DNA of 16,441 nt from DATJUF01 sp035502655 (GCA_035502655.1 DATJUF010000289.1:1-16441); one strand, 5' to 3'; shown: positions 1-7,438, counted from the first letter of the stretch. Program-made: numbers and translations. Notes: generated from the sequence alone by a model not told the origin.

Positions 1-10
1 GCAGAGACGG

Positions 11-646
11 TTAGCGCGAGGGTTGGGGAGCGGACATGATCCCGCGAATCCGGTTGTACAACACAGCCAGCACGGCGAGCGCGAGCGCTATCACGATCAG
101 CGCGTCGAAGCGATGGAAATAAGGGCCGACTGCTTGCCAATGTTGCCCGAGTTTCATCCCCGCCCAGGCAAGACCCAGGCACCAGAGGTAAGAGCCTGCG
201 AGTGTGAAGGCGGTAAACGGTAGAAGGCGCATCCGCGCGACGCCGGCCGGCAAGGCGATAAAAGTTCGCACAACCGGCAGCAGGCGGCCGAAAAAAATTG
301 CCGGTCCGCCCCAGCGCTCGAAAAAGCGATCGGCGATTTCGAGTTCGTGCGGCGCGATCAAGACCCAGCGGCCGTAGCGTTCGAGAAAATAGCGCCCGCC
401 GCTGGCGCCAACTAAATAGGCAGCGTAGGAACCGGCGAGGCATCCAAAGGCGCCAGCCAGGGCGGTGAGTTGCAGGCCGAAACGGCCCGTTGAAACCAGA
501 TACCCCGCAAACGGCATAACTGCTTCAGAGGGCAAGGGGATGCATGCGCTCTCGATGGCCATAAGAATGAAAATGCCGCCATAACCGAGAGCGGCGGTTG
601 TCGCGATGACCACAGCGGTGACGCTGCTGAAAATCCGGTCGAGCAT
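11..646 (-). CDS. DedA/VTT-family integral membrane protein
   Basis: A 211-residue polytopic inner-membrane protein of the DedA (SNARE-associated/VTT) family. Members support membrane homeostasis, probably as proton-driven lipid or undecaprenyl-phosphate flippases; the exact substrate here is unknown. Visible family marks are E32 followed by P37-L-P-S-E41 and PFAG (45-48) in the first re-entrant region, then F118-F-G-R121-L-L-P124-V-V-R127 and PAGVARM (133-139) in the second. These include the acidic and arginine residues shown to matter in E. coli YqjA/YghB. Hydrophobic stretches lie near 10-35, 45-80, 115-135, 145-165 and 182-198. Length is normal for the family. The start is the ATG at 646, with AGGA about nine bases upstream. 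It is transcribed away from gltA and its terminator lies off the window. Family call is firm; substrate is not known. Confidence 0.9.
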   Translation of the reverse strand: MLDRIFSSVTAVVIATTAALGYGGIFILMAIESACIPLPSEAVMPFAGYLVSTGRFGLQLTALAGAFGCLAGSYAAYLVGASGGRYFLERYGRWVLIAPHELEIADRFFERWGGPAIFFGRLLPVVRTFIALPAGVARMRLLPFTAFTLAGSYLWCLGLAWAGMKLGQHWQAVGPYFHRFDALIVIALALAVLAVLYNRIRGIMSAPQPSR

Positions 647-751
647 TGAATTTGTCCTGGCTTGCAGAGTCTATAGGGCACGAGGCCCGCGGGCGAGGGT
701 CTCCGATTCCCGGCCGGTAAAGAAATGCACTGGTTTGCAGTTGCATCACTT

Positions 752-783
752 CCCGCAGTGGAGTTTGCTTCTTGCGGGCAAAC
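752..783 (+). other. Interleaved inverted repeats upstream of gltA (pseudoknot-like)
   Basis: Two perfect 6-bp inverted repeats interleave. CCCGCA (752-757) pairs with TGCGGG (773-778), and GTTTGC (763-768) pairs with GCAAAC (778-783). The 5' arm of the second lies in the loop of the first, which is H-type pseudoknot or mutually exclusive hairpin geometry. It sits about 105 bases before the gltA start, in the 240-bp dedA-gltA gap. I found no convincing sigma70 promoter there, so whether this is transcribed is unknown. Chance pairing is possible. Confidence 0.22.
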
Positions 784-886
784 GGTCTAAGACTGAAGTT
801 AACTGTATTTATGTTGATTGGATGGTTGGCGCGGCCGTGGATCGTAACAGCAGGCAGGTACGAACAAGCGATGAGCGAGGTAAAAC

Positions 887-2218
887 ATGGCTAAGAACAC
901 GCTGACAATTACCGACAATCGGACCGGCAAGCAGTACGAGATTCCGATCGAAGAGGGCGGCGTGATTCGCGCCACCCATCTACGCCAAATCACCACCGGT
1001 GCGGATGATTTCGGCCTGATGTCCTACGATCCTGCTTTCACCAATACGGCCTCCTGCCGTAGCAAGATAACCTTTATCGATGGCGATAAGGGAATTTTGC
1101 GCTATCGCGGATTCCCGATCGAAGAGCTGGCCGAACAGAGCAATTACCTTGAAGTTGCATACCTGATCGTCAAAGGGGAACTGCCCGACCGCAAGCACTA
1201 CAGTGCCTGGGAGCAGAATATCAAAACCCATACGATGGTCCATGAAAATATCAAGAAATTCATGGAAGGGTTTCGTTACGACGCTCATCCGATGGGGATG
1301 CTGGTAGGGACGATCGGTGCGCTCTCGACGTTTTATCCTGAGGCGAGCCAGATATTCGACCTCGAATCACGAAGGCTCCAGACCCGCCGGCTGATCGGCA
1401 AACTGCCAACCCTTGCAGCATTTGCGTACCGTCATTCGCGGGGCCTGCCGTACGTCTATCCCGACAACGATCTGAGTTTTACGGGCAATTTCCTGTCGAT
1501 GCTGTTCCGCATGGCGGAGCGCGATTACAAGCCGAATCCCACGCTGGAGCGGGCGCTCGACGTTCTGTTTATTTTGCATGCCGATCACGAGCAGAACTGC
1601 TCGACCAATGCGATGCGATCGGTCGGCAGTTCGCAGGTCGATCCGTTTTCGGCCGTGGCTGCTGCCACTGCCGCGCTCTACGGCCCGCTTCATGGCGGAG
1701 CGAACGAAGCGGTAATCCGCATGCTGGTCGAGATTGGCTCAGTCAAGAACGTTCCTGATTTCATCAAAGGCGTGAAACGCGGAGAGCGGCGGCTGATGGG
1801 CTTTGGTCATCGCGTGTACAAGAGCTATGATCCGCGCGCCAAGATCGTCAAGAAAATCGCCTACGAGGTATTCGACGTAATGGGTAAGAACCCATTAATC
1901 GAAATCTCGCTCGAGCTCGAACGGATTGCGCTCGAAGACGACTATTTTGTTTCACGCAAGCTTTACCCTAACGTCGATTTCTACACCGGCGTGACCTATC
2001 AGGCGATGGGCTTCCCGATGACGATGTTCCCAGTGCTGTTCGCGATTCCGCGGACCTCCGGGTGGATGGCGCAGTGGGCTGAGATGGTGCGCGACCCCGA
2101 GCAGAAGATCGCGCGTCCACGGCAGGTCTATACGGGCGAACAGATGCGCCATTGGACGCCGATTGAAGTCCGGCCGGAACCCAAAGTGCACGAGGACGCG
2201 GTCAGCGACGAAATCTGA
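887..2218 (+). CDS. gltA: Citrate synthase (type II, hexameric type)
   Basis: Condenses acetyl-CoA with oxaloacetate to citrate, the entry step of the TCA cycle, in the cytoplasm. At 443 residues it has the length of Gram-negative type II enzymes, with the extra N-terminal beta domain (about 5-65). Active-site residues are visible: HADHEQ with H234, GPLHGG with H269, GFGHR with H308, R317 in SYDPRA, VDFYTG with D364 and R389 in IPRTSG. These correspond to E. coli H229, H264, H305, R314, D362 and R387. The ATG start is supported by GAGG at 877-880, six bases upstream. It is a single-gene unit, divergent from dedA and convergent with the aquaporin. The C-terminal tail (about 425-443) is acidic and slightly longer than in E. 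coli. Confidence is high. Confidence 0.97.
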   Translation: MAKNTLTITDNRTGKQYEIPIEEGGVIRATHLRQITTGADDFGLMSYDPAFTNTASCRSKITFIDGDKGILRYRGFPIEELAEQSNYLEVAYLIVKGELPDRKHYSAWEQNIKTHTMVHENIKKFMEGFRYDAHPMGMLVGTIGALSTFYPEASQIFDLESRRLQTRRLIGKLPTLAAFAYRHSRGLPYVYPDNDLSFTGNFLSMLFRMAERDYKPNPTLERALDVLFILHADHEQNCSTNAMRSVGSSQVDPFSAVAAATAALYGPLHGGANEAVIRMLVEIGSVKNVPDFIKGVKRGERRLMGFGHRVYKSYDPRAKIVKKIAYEVFDVMGKNPLIEISLELERIALEDDYFVSRKLYPNVDFYTGVTYQAMGFPMTMFPVLFAIPRTSGWMAQWAEMVRDPEQKIARPRQVYTGEQMRHWTPIEVRPEPKVHEDAVSDEI

Positions 2219-2230
2219 TCAATTCTGAAT

Positions 2231-2279
2231 ATGATAAAAAGAGCGGTGGCAGGCGGAAATTGAATCCGCCCTCCACCGC
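2231..2279 (-). terminator. Rho-independent terminator of the aquaporin gene
   Basis: A two-tier hairpin: GCGGTGG (2243-2249) pairs with CCACCGC (2273-2279), then a 2x2 internal loop, then GGCGGA (2252-2257) pairs with TCCGCC (2265-2270) around a 7-base loop. Read on the minus strand the stem is followed by TCTTTTTAT (A-run at 2236-2240 on plus), the classical U-tract. It lies directly downstream of the aquaporin stop. On the plus strand there is no T-run, so it may only slow gltA readthrough. Confidence 0.8.
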
Positions 2280-2292
2280 GCTTGACTTCCAG

Positions 2293-3042
2293 CTACGGAT
2301 TAATTCGACGTTCCATTTGCTCGCTCTCGAGGGCGCGCTCGGCAACACGCGCAGGAATCAGTTCGTCGGGCAGGCGGATGACCGCGTAAACCGCTGCTGC
2401 AATAGCCCCTCCTATCAGCGGAGCGACGATAAAGAGCCAGAGTTGTTGAATCGCCCATCCACCGACGAACAGGGCGGGTCCGATACTGCGAGCGGGATTA
2501 ACAGAAGTGTTGGTGACTGGAATCCCAACCAGATGTATCAGGGTGAGCACCAGGCCGATTGGTATGCCAGCGAAGCCGACCGGGGCTTTGACGTCAGTCG
2601 CGCCAAGTATGGTTATGACCAGGAACATGGTCAGAACAACCTCGGCGACGAAACCCGCCATCATGCTGTAGCCGCCGGGGGAATGAGCGCCGTAGCCGTC
2701 GGCAGCCAAGCCGCCGGCCGACGGATCGTAACCACCGGGGAGGCCTTTCGCGATCACGAGGATGATAGCGGCAGCGAGGATAGCGCCGAGGATTTGGGCG
2801 ATGACATAGCCGGGGAAGCACCGGGGTTCAAGTTTGCCGCTCAGCAACAAACCAAAAGATACGGCTGGATTGACGTGGCATCCAGAGATCGGACCGACCG
2901 TATAGACCATCGCGAGCAGCGATAGGCCGAAAGCCAGCGCCACGCCGGCAAAGCCGATCTTGCCGCCAGCGAAAACCGCGGCGCCGCATCCGCCGAAGAC
3001 CAGCACGAAGGTGCCGACAAACTCCGCGTAATAGCGTTTCAT
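2293..3042 (-). CDS. aqpZ: Aquaporin Z-type water channel (MIP family)
   Basis: A 249-residue inner-membrane channel with six membrane helices and two half-helices. Both signature NPA motifs are present at 58-60 (GCHVNPAVS) and 182-184 (TSVNPARS). The selectivity-filter residues match E. coli AqpZ by spacing: F38 (F43), H170 (H174), T179 (T183) and R185 (R189). This marks a water-selective channel, not a glyceroporin. The C-terminal 25 residues are charged and cytoplasmic. The loop around 100-128 is Gly-rich and slightly long. The start is the ATG at 3042, with AGGAGG eight bases upstream, a near-perfect Shine-Dalgarno. Monocistronic, with its own terminator at 2231-2279 and a possible promoter at 3097-3124. 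The symbol follows the AqpZ-type filter. Confidence 0.93.
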   Translation of the reverse strand: MKRYYAEFVGTFVLVFGGCGAAVFAGGKIGFAGVALAFGLSLLAMVYTVGPISGCHVNPAVSFGLLLSGKLEPRCFPGYVIAQILGAILAAAIILVIAKGLPGGYDPSAGGLAADGYGAHSPGGYSMMAGFVAEVVLTMFLVITILGATDVKAPVGFAGIPIGLVLTLIHLVGIPVTNTSVNPARSIGPALFVGGWAIQQLWLFIVAPLIGGAIAAAVYAVIRLPDELIPARVAERALESEQMERRINP

Positions 3043-3096
3043 ATCGCGAGCCTCCTTCAGCCCGGCCGAGATACGGCTTCAGGCTGATGGAAGCTG

Positions 3097-3124
3097 ATAC
3101 TAATCCGGGAGCTAATTCAATCAA
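3097..3124 (-). promoter_or_regulatory. Candidate sigma70 promoter for the aquaporin gene
   Basis: On the minus strand TTGATT (plus 3119-3124) and TAGTAT (plus 3097-3102) are separated by 16 bases. Each hexamer matches four of six consensus bases. The start point would be near 3090, giving a leader of roughly 48 bases with a strong AGGAGG. It lies in an AT-rich patch. Motif-only call. Confidence 0.35.
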
Positions 3125-3216
3125 AGCACGTTAAAAAATGCTTAAGATTAACTAGGATGTAGGAAAACTTGAGGCGGCGAACCGCGCTCTAATGCTCACC
3201 TGCCAGAGCTTTCGGA

Positions 3217-4026
3217 TTAAGCGCGGCCGGCGAAACGCGGTTTGCGCTTTTCGATGAACGCGCGGGCACCCTCTTCGATGTATCCCGCCCCAACGCACAG
3301 TGTCTGATTGCGATCCTCCATGAAGATGGCCTGCTCAAGGCTGCCAGCGTCGACACTCATCGCGAGGCATTCTTTCGTCAGCCGGAGGCCGAGCGGCGAA
3401 GTCTCGGTCATCTCTCGAGCAAGCTGGCCTGCTGCCGCGTCGAGCTCGGCTTCCTCAACGAGGTCGGAGACGAGGCCAGTCGCCAGGGCGCGTTGCGCGT
3501 TGATGAAACGCCCGGTGAGCATAAGTTCAGAGGCGACGGATAGGCCTACTACGCGCGGTAGGAAATAGCTTACACCCATGTCGCAGGCACTGAGGCCGAT
3601 GCGGATGAAGGCAGCGTTGAAGCGAGCGGACGGTGCGGCGATACGGACATCGGCGGCCAGTGCGAGGGCGAAGCCACCACCTGAGGCGGCACCGCGCACA
3701 GCAGCGATAAACGGCTGGGGAACACGGCGAATCGCGATAACCAGACTGCTCAGACGGCGCTGCATCTCGAAGGTTCCTGTAATGGATTCGCCAAGTTCGC
3801 CGACCCCGCCGCCGGTCTGTTCCTTCAGGTCGAGGCCAGCGCAGAAGGCGCGCCCGGCGCCGCGTATCACCACCACGCGGGTAACACGATCGTGATTGAG
3901 GGCGGTGACGAAATCATGCAATTCATCAGTAATCGTTGCATTAAGCGCATTCAGTGATTGAGGGCGATTTAGCGTGAGCCACGCGACGGCGCCGTTACGT
4001 GTCACCTCTAGAGCCTGATACGGCAT
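3217..4026 (-). CDS. Crotonase-superfamily protein (enoyl-CoA hydratase/isomerase-like)
   Basis: A 269-residue protein with the crotonase fold and a family-typical length. The CoA-thioester oxyanion-hole segments are clear: GAGRAFCAGLDLKE (56-69) and RGAASGGGFALA (111-122). The C-terminal helical region with TGRFINAQRALATGLV (171-186) is also typical. However, the two glutamates of classical hydratase (rat E144 and E164) appear to be absent. GGGCEL is GGGFAL here (Ala at about 120), and the second falls in RFNAAFIRIG with no acidic residue. The only acidic candidate nearby is D149 in SACDMG. It is therefore a crotonase-like enzyme acting on an acyl-CoA, possibly an isomerase, hydrolase or lyase, with unknown substrate. 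Start ATG 4026 has GAGG seven bases upstream. A promoter candidate lies at 4053-4081. Confidence 0.88.
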   Translation of the reverse strand: MPYQALEVTRNGAVAWLTLNRPQSLNALNATITDELHDFVTALNHDRVTRVVVIRGAGRAFCAGLDLKEQTGGGVGELGESITGTFEMQRRLSSLVIAIRRVPQPFIAAVRGAASGGGFALALAADVRIAAPSARFNAAFIRIGLSACDMGVSYFLPRVVGLSVASELMLTGRFINAQRALATGLVSDLVEEAELDAAAGQLAREMTETSPLGLRLTKECLAMSVDAGSLEQAIFMEDRNQTLCVGAGYIEEGARAFIEKRKPRFAGRA

Positions 4027-4052
4027 GATAAGACCTCATTAGAGTTTTGGAG

Positions 4053-4081
4053 AGCATAACTGAAGAGAGCGGTTGGGCCAA
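4053..4081 (-). promoter_or_regulatory. Candidate promoter for the crotonase-like gene
   Basis: On the minus strand TTGGCC (plus 4076-4081) and TATGCT (plus 4053-4058) are spaced by 17 bases; each matches four of six consensus positions. Transcription would start near 4046, leaving a 20-base leader containing the GAGG Shine-Dalgarno. Motif-only call. Confidence 0.38.
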
Positions 4082-4134
4082 AGCCATCACCGATCAGACC
4101 AAATGTCGCCGAAACGTACATGATGTATAGGTGG

Positions 4135-4168
4135 CTTTAGCTATGCCGTACCGTCTCTAAAGCTAAAG
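4135..4168. repeat. 8-bp inverted repeat in crotonase/HTH divergent gap
   Basis: CTTTAGCT (4135-4142) and AGCTAAAG (4161-4168) form a perfect 8-bp inverted repeat with an 18-base spacer. The right arm is also part of a tandem CTAAAG CTAAAG. It lies between two divergent genes and no T-run follows on either strand, so it is not a terminator. A regulator-binding site is possible, or chance. Confidence 0.35.
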
Positions 4169-4205
4169 ATAATGGGTGGAAACACGTTTTCGGCATCAAT
4201 TCCAC

Positions 4206-4234
4206 TTGACTTGGAACTTCCACCATTCGATAAG
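4206..4234 (+). promoter_or_regulatory. Candidate promoter with palindromic spacer for the HTH gene
   Basis: TTGACT (4206-4211) and GATAAG (4229-4234) are spaced by exactly 17 bases. Inside the spacer lies the perfect palindrome TGGAACTTCCA (4212-4222). Further TTCCAC/GTGGAA half-sites occur just upstream (about 4173-4205). The start point would be near 4241, which favours translation starting at 4261 over the in-frame ATG at 4237. An operator between -35 and -10 is the arrangement used by MerR-type activators; any autoregulation here is inference. Confidence 0.42.
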
Positions 4235-4260
4235 TAATGAGTGGTCGGGTAGGCGTCACT

Positions 4261-4494
4261 ATGGCGTCCCAAGACGAAATCTTCACGATAAAAGAGTTAT
4301 CGGAATATTTACGCGTACATCCGACGACAATATATCGTTTATTACGCCAAGGGTTGCTGCCTGGCTTTAGGGTCGGCAGCAACTGGCGTTTCAATCGGGC
4401 CGCAATTGAACAATGGGAACGGACGCAGGCGCTCGGCGATCAAGTGATTGTACCGCGCGGCAGGCGCAAGCGGCATCCCGAACCCCGTCAATAG
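4261..4494 (+). CDS. Small excisionase/MerR-like helix-turn-helix DNA-binding protein
   Basis: A 77-residue protein whose residues 7-53 form a complete HTH_17 (excisionase/MerR-like winged helix) domain. FTIKELSEYLRVHPTTIYRL gives the first helices and recognition helix. The wing follows: LLPGFRVGSNWRFNRAAIEQW. The tail is short and basic (RGRRKRH) and there is no effector or dimerisation domain. Proteins of this type bind DNA as small transcription factors or excisionases. With no integrase or att-like repeats nearby, a chromosomal regulator is more likely. I chose ATG 4261 because the candidate -10 box ends at 4234, leaving the ATG at 4237 inside or before the transcription start; the Shine-Dalgarno is weak for both. 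Target genes are unknown. Confidence 0.8.
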   Translation: MASQDEIFTIKELSEYLRVHPTTIYRLLRQGLLPGFRVGSNWRFNRAAIEQWERTQALGDQVIVPRGRRKRHPEPRQ

Positions 4495-4631
4495 CGTGCT
4501 GGACAGCCTGTCAGCAAACTTGGCCGCATCGCTTATCCAATCCATTTACTGGATGAATCAAGCTTCGCAAATGGCGCCTGCACGTCGGTAGACTTTCGCA
4601 TAATAGGCAACGCGTGCGCTTCTGGGAGGCA

Positions 4632-4640
4632 TGCTATACT
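4632..4640 (+). promoter_or_regulatory. Extended -10 promoter motif for glycosyltransferase gene
   Basis: TG-C-TATACT (4632-4640) is an extended -10 element one mismatch from TGnTATAAT; no good -35 is visible. A start near 4646-4648 would leave under ten bases before ATG 4655 and would exclude the upstream in-frame ATG at 4631. That ATG overlaps the motif and lies only one base after GGGAGG. Confidence 0.35.
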
Positions 4641-4654
4641 GCCGCGCGAAGCTC

Positions 4655-5596
4655 ATGGAACCACGTGTTTCCGTCATAATTCCCGCGTACAACGCGGCTG
4701 CCACGCTGAAGGTTGCGATTGATAGCGTGCTCCGGCAGAGCTACCGCGATTTCGAGCTGATCATAGTAAATGATGGCTCGACGGATGAGACTGCCGAGTT
4801 GTTGCACAGTTATGCCGGCCGGATCATCGTCGTTGAGCGCGCGAATGGCGGGGCTGCGGCAGCGCGCAACAGTGCGCTCGCGATCGCGCGCGGCAACTAT
4901 ATTGCCTTCCTCGACGCCGACGACATCTGGAGGAGTGAGTTGCTGGCGCGTCTGGTGCCCGTACTCGACAGCGATCCGGGCTGCGTAATGGCCTACGCAG
5001 ATCTCGAAATTATCGACAGCAATGGAAATTCGCTGCATACCTCACTAATCGCGGATACCAGCGCGCATGCCCCGACGCTGGACGAGATGCTGCACCGGGT
5101 CTGGCCAATCATGCCAAGTGCGGTTGTGATGCGAAAGTCAGTACTTGAGGCCATCGGGGGCTTCTGCTCGGAGTTCAAGAGCTGCACGTACGAAGATTTA
5201 TATTGCTGGATGCGGGCGCGCGAGCATGGCCATTTTGTCTACGTGCCGGAGCGCCTGGCAGCCTGGCGCTTTTCGCTCTATCCTCGGCGGCTTAAGCTCG
5301 GCGGAGCGAATTCCGCCCACAATCGCGAGGTATTTGCGCGGCTCGTGCATGAACGATGGGGCGTTACGATCGCGCCGCTGATCGCTTCAAGGGTGCGTGC
5401 CCCGCGCAGTATCCTCGGATATATCGGCCTCACGGCAATGCGCGACGGTGACGTCGAACGCGCACGCGAAGCTTTCCGCTATGCTCTCGAACTCGATCCG
5501 CGGCGGCTCAAGAATTATTTCCGGCTGGCTCGTACCTATTTGCCGGCGCGGCTGGCGCGAGCCTTGAGCGGACGCACGGCAAACAATCCCGGCTGA
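4655..5596 (+). CDS. Family-2 glycosyltransferase with TPR-like tail
   Basis: A 313-residue GT-A-fold, inverting glycosyltransferase of family 2, probably cytoplasmic or membrane-associated, that would transfer a sugar from a nucleotide-sugar donor during polysaccharide or glycoconjugate assembly. Visible motifs are VSVIIPAYN (5-13), VNDGSTDET (38-46), the metal-binding DAD in FLDADD (85-90) and the catalytic-base region YEDLYCW (179-185). After the catalytic domain, residues about 262-300 (GDVERAREAFRYALELDPRR) match a TPR-like helix pair, which is unusual for a single-domain GT2. No membrane helix is evident. The start is ambiguous: ATG 4631 has a Shine-Dalgarno too close to use, while 4655 begins right before the conserved strand. 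Acceptor and donor are unknown. Confidence 0.88.
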   Translation: MEPRVSVIIPAYNAAATLKVAIDSVLRQSYRDFELIIVNDGSTDETAELLHSYAGRIIVVERANGGAAAARNSALAIARGNYIAFLDADDIWRSELLARLVPVLDSDPGCVMAYADLEIIDSNGNSLHTSLIADTSAHAPTLDEMLHRVWPIMPSAVVMRKSVLEAIGGFCSEFKSCTYEDLYCWMRAREHGHFVYVPERLAAWRFSLYPRRLKLGGANSAHNREVFARLVHERWGVTIAPLIASRVRAPRSILGYIGLTAMRDGDVERAREAFRYALELDPRRLKNYFRLARTYLPARLARALSGRTANNPG

Positions 5597-5751
5597 CATC
5601 GATTGGCTGAGAGTGACGCTGCCCGGTTCGAGGTTTAGCCGCCATTCGGGATCCACCACGGGCGCATGATTCGGCAAAGGTTGGCCTGGAGGGTTTAGCG
5701 TGGCCACGCGCCGGGCGTATCAAACTAGCTGGCGGTGGCGCAATCGGGCGG

Positions 5752-5780
5752 TAGACTCGCGCCCAGTCAGACGTGATTAT
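5752..5780 (+). promoter_or_regulatory. Candidate promoter for the TolC-family gene
   Basis: TAGACT (5752-5757) and GATTAT (5775-5780) are spaced by 17 bases, each with four of six consensus matches, and a TG directly overlaps the start of the -10. Transcription would begin near 5787, ahead of all three possible start codons of the downstream gene. The rest of the 5597-5842 gap shows nothing I can name. Confidence 0.3.
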
Positions 5781-5842
5781 CGCCACGACGGGCGCGTACT
5801 GTGAGGCGGATGACGATAAGGCGGGAATCAAGGCGTCGGACC

Positions 5843-7369
5843 ATGCGCGTCCCGCTGGCGGGTACGGCGCTGACACTGATTGCTGGTCTGGCGCTGGGCG
5901 GATGTATGAGCGGATGCGCCTATTTGGCTGCACAGCCGGAGATTAATCCTGATCGCTTTGCCCCACGCACGATGGACGAGCTATGGCGGCCCACTACCAG
6001 CCCGTCAGCCTACGAGGTTCCTTCGGTTACGGTCGAGCCAGGCGAGGGCGCTCCGCATAAACTGCCGCAAAGTGGATCGAATCAGGAGCGGGCGGTCTCG
6101 CCGAGTGCAGAAACTGGAGAAAATACCTACGATCTCGCAGCGCTGATCGATCTAGCGATGCGGAATAATCCCGCCCAACGTACCGCCTGGGAAAGCACGC
6201 GGGCAGCCGCCGCGGCTTACGGATCGTCGCGCGCACCCTTCTACCCGCTGGTCACGAGCGAGTCGGATAACGGCTATACACGGCTCCAATTTCAAGTGCC
6301 GGCCGAGATCGGCGTAATCAAGCAGTGGGCGGCGGACCCAGCGATCCAGTTGACCTACACACTGCTCGATTTCGGCCGGCGTAGCGCCGGCGCAGCGGCG
6401 GCGCGCGAGCGCCTGGCAGCGGCTGGATTCAGCTTCAATCGTGAAATCCAGGACGTTGTGTTTGGCGTCGAACAAGCCTACTACGGTCTGGCGGCGGCAC
6501 AAGCTGCGGTGACAGCAGCGAAGCAGAACTTACAATTGGCGCAGGCGGATTTTGAGTCGGTAGGCCAGCGGATGAATCTCGGCCTCGCGACCTTGCCGGA
6601 ATATCTGCTGGCGAAGGAGCGGGTGGCGCAGGCCGATTTCGATCTAGCTAACGCTCAACTGATGATGCGCGATGCTCAGGCTAATCTGGCAGTGGCAGCA
6701 GGCGTGCCAGCGAACTATCCGCTGCCGATAGAAACGCTTGAACGGCAGCCCTTGCCGTCCAACTTGGGAGCCAACGTTGATGCCCTCATGGAAGAGGCGC
6801 GGCGCGAGCGGCCCGATTTGGCGGCGGGCATGGCCAATGTCCATACGCGCGAGGCCGAACTGGCGGAAGCGAAGGCACAATGGTACCCCGAGGTTCAGTT
6901 CAATGGCGCTTATGGCTCGACTATCTACGACTATACTTTCGACGGCCCCCCGACAATTGACGCAATCGATCCTCAGTACGCGGCGCTGGTGACGCTCAAG
7001 TGGGATTTGTTCACCGGCTTCAAGCGGCTCAATGATATTCGCGAGGCGCAGGCGCAGAGCCGCGCAGCACGGGCGCAGGTGGCCTCATTGGAGCTCGAGG
7101 CTTACGCGCAGGTATGGCAGGCCTACTACCAATTTCAGTCGTCGCTGACGAAGTACCATTACGCTCAGGCCTTGCTCAGTGCTGCGCAGGAATCCTACGC
7201 GGCCAATAGTGAGACCTATCGGCAGGGATTGAGCACGATCGTGGAACTGCTGACGGCCGATCGCGATTTGGCCAACGCGCGCTACACGCTGATTCAAAGC
7301 CGGGCCGATTTGCTGACTGCCGCAGCGGCCGTCGCCTACGCGTCGGGCGCGATCACGATCAAGCCGTAG
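5843..7369 (+). CDS. TolC/OprM-family outer-membrane efflux lipoprotein
   Basis: A trimeric outer-membrane channel protein that would connect to an inner-membrane pump through a periplasmic adaptor. Two OEP repeats are recognisable. One runs from about residue 95 (DLAALIDLAMRNNPAQRTAW) to about 290, the other from about 310 to the end, with Ala/Gln/Glu-rich coiled coils (for example VTAAKQNLQLAQADFESVGQ). The N-terminus is a lipoprotein signal, LIAGLALGGC, putting lipidated Cys at 21 when translation starts at ATG 5843. Start codons at 5801 (GTG) and 5810 (ATG) add 14 or 11 residues and give an unusually long n-region. AAGG at 5830-5833 sits nine bases before 5843. From 5843 the protein is 508 residues. 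No RND, ABC or adaptor gene is adjacent, so it is an orphan channel with unknown partner. Confidence 0.9.
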   Translation: MRVPLAGTALTLIAGLALGGCMSGCAYLAAQPEINPDRFAPRTMDELWRPTTSPSAYEVPSVTVEPGEGAPHKLPQSGSNQERAVSPSAETGENTYDLAALIDLAMRNNPAQRTAWESTRAAAAAYGSSRAPFYPLVTSESDNGYTRLQFQVPAEIGVIKQWAADPAIQLTYTLLDFGRRSAGAAAARERLAAAGFSFNREIQDVVFGVEQAYYGLAAAQAAVTAAKQNLQLAQADFESVGQRMNLGLATLPEYLLAKERVAQADFDLANAQLMMRDAQANLAVAAGVPANYPLPIETLERQPLPSNLGANVDALMEEARRERPDLAAGMANVHTREAELAEAKAQWYPEVQFNGAYGSTIYDYTFDGPPTIDAIDPQYAALVTLKWDLFTGFKRLNDIREAQAQSRAARAQVASLELEAYAQVWQAYYQFQSSLTKYHYAQALLSAAQESYAANSETYRQGLSTIVELLTADRDLANARYTLIQSRADLLTAAAAVAYASGAITIKP

Positions 7370-7438
7370 ACGCAGATTCGGCGAGGCTAACGCCGCAGCA
7401 TACCGGTGAACAGCGATACAGTCAGGGTTCCCTGTCTG

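Noticed and set aside
871..894. Seven-codon ORF overlapping the gltA start, possible leader peptide
   Set aside because: It simply reads through the gltA Shine-Dalgarno; no own ribosome site and no regulatory codon run.
2260..2925. 221-codon plus-strand open frame
   Set aside because: Fully antisense to the aquaporin, which has both NPA motifs and a strong Shine-Dalgarno; the frame's product is low in hydrophobic core and has no recognisable domain.
4237..4494. Phage or integrative element implied by the excisionase-like HTH
   Set aside because: No integrase, phage gene, tRNA target or att-like direct repeats are seen; such HTH domains are common in chromosomal regulators.
4496..4591. 31-codon GTG frame just after the HTH gene
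   Set aside because: No Shine-Dalgarno, very short and no distinctive composition.
7419..7434. CAGGGTTCCCTG palindrome between TolC and BON genes as a terminator
   Set aside because: Five-base stem with a two-base loop and no T-run on either strand.
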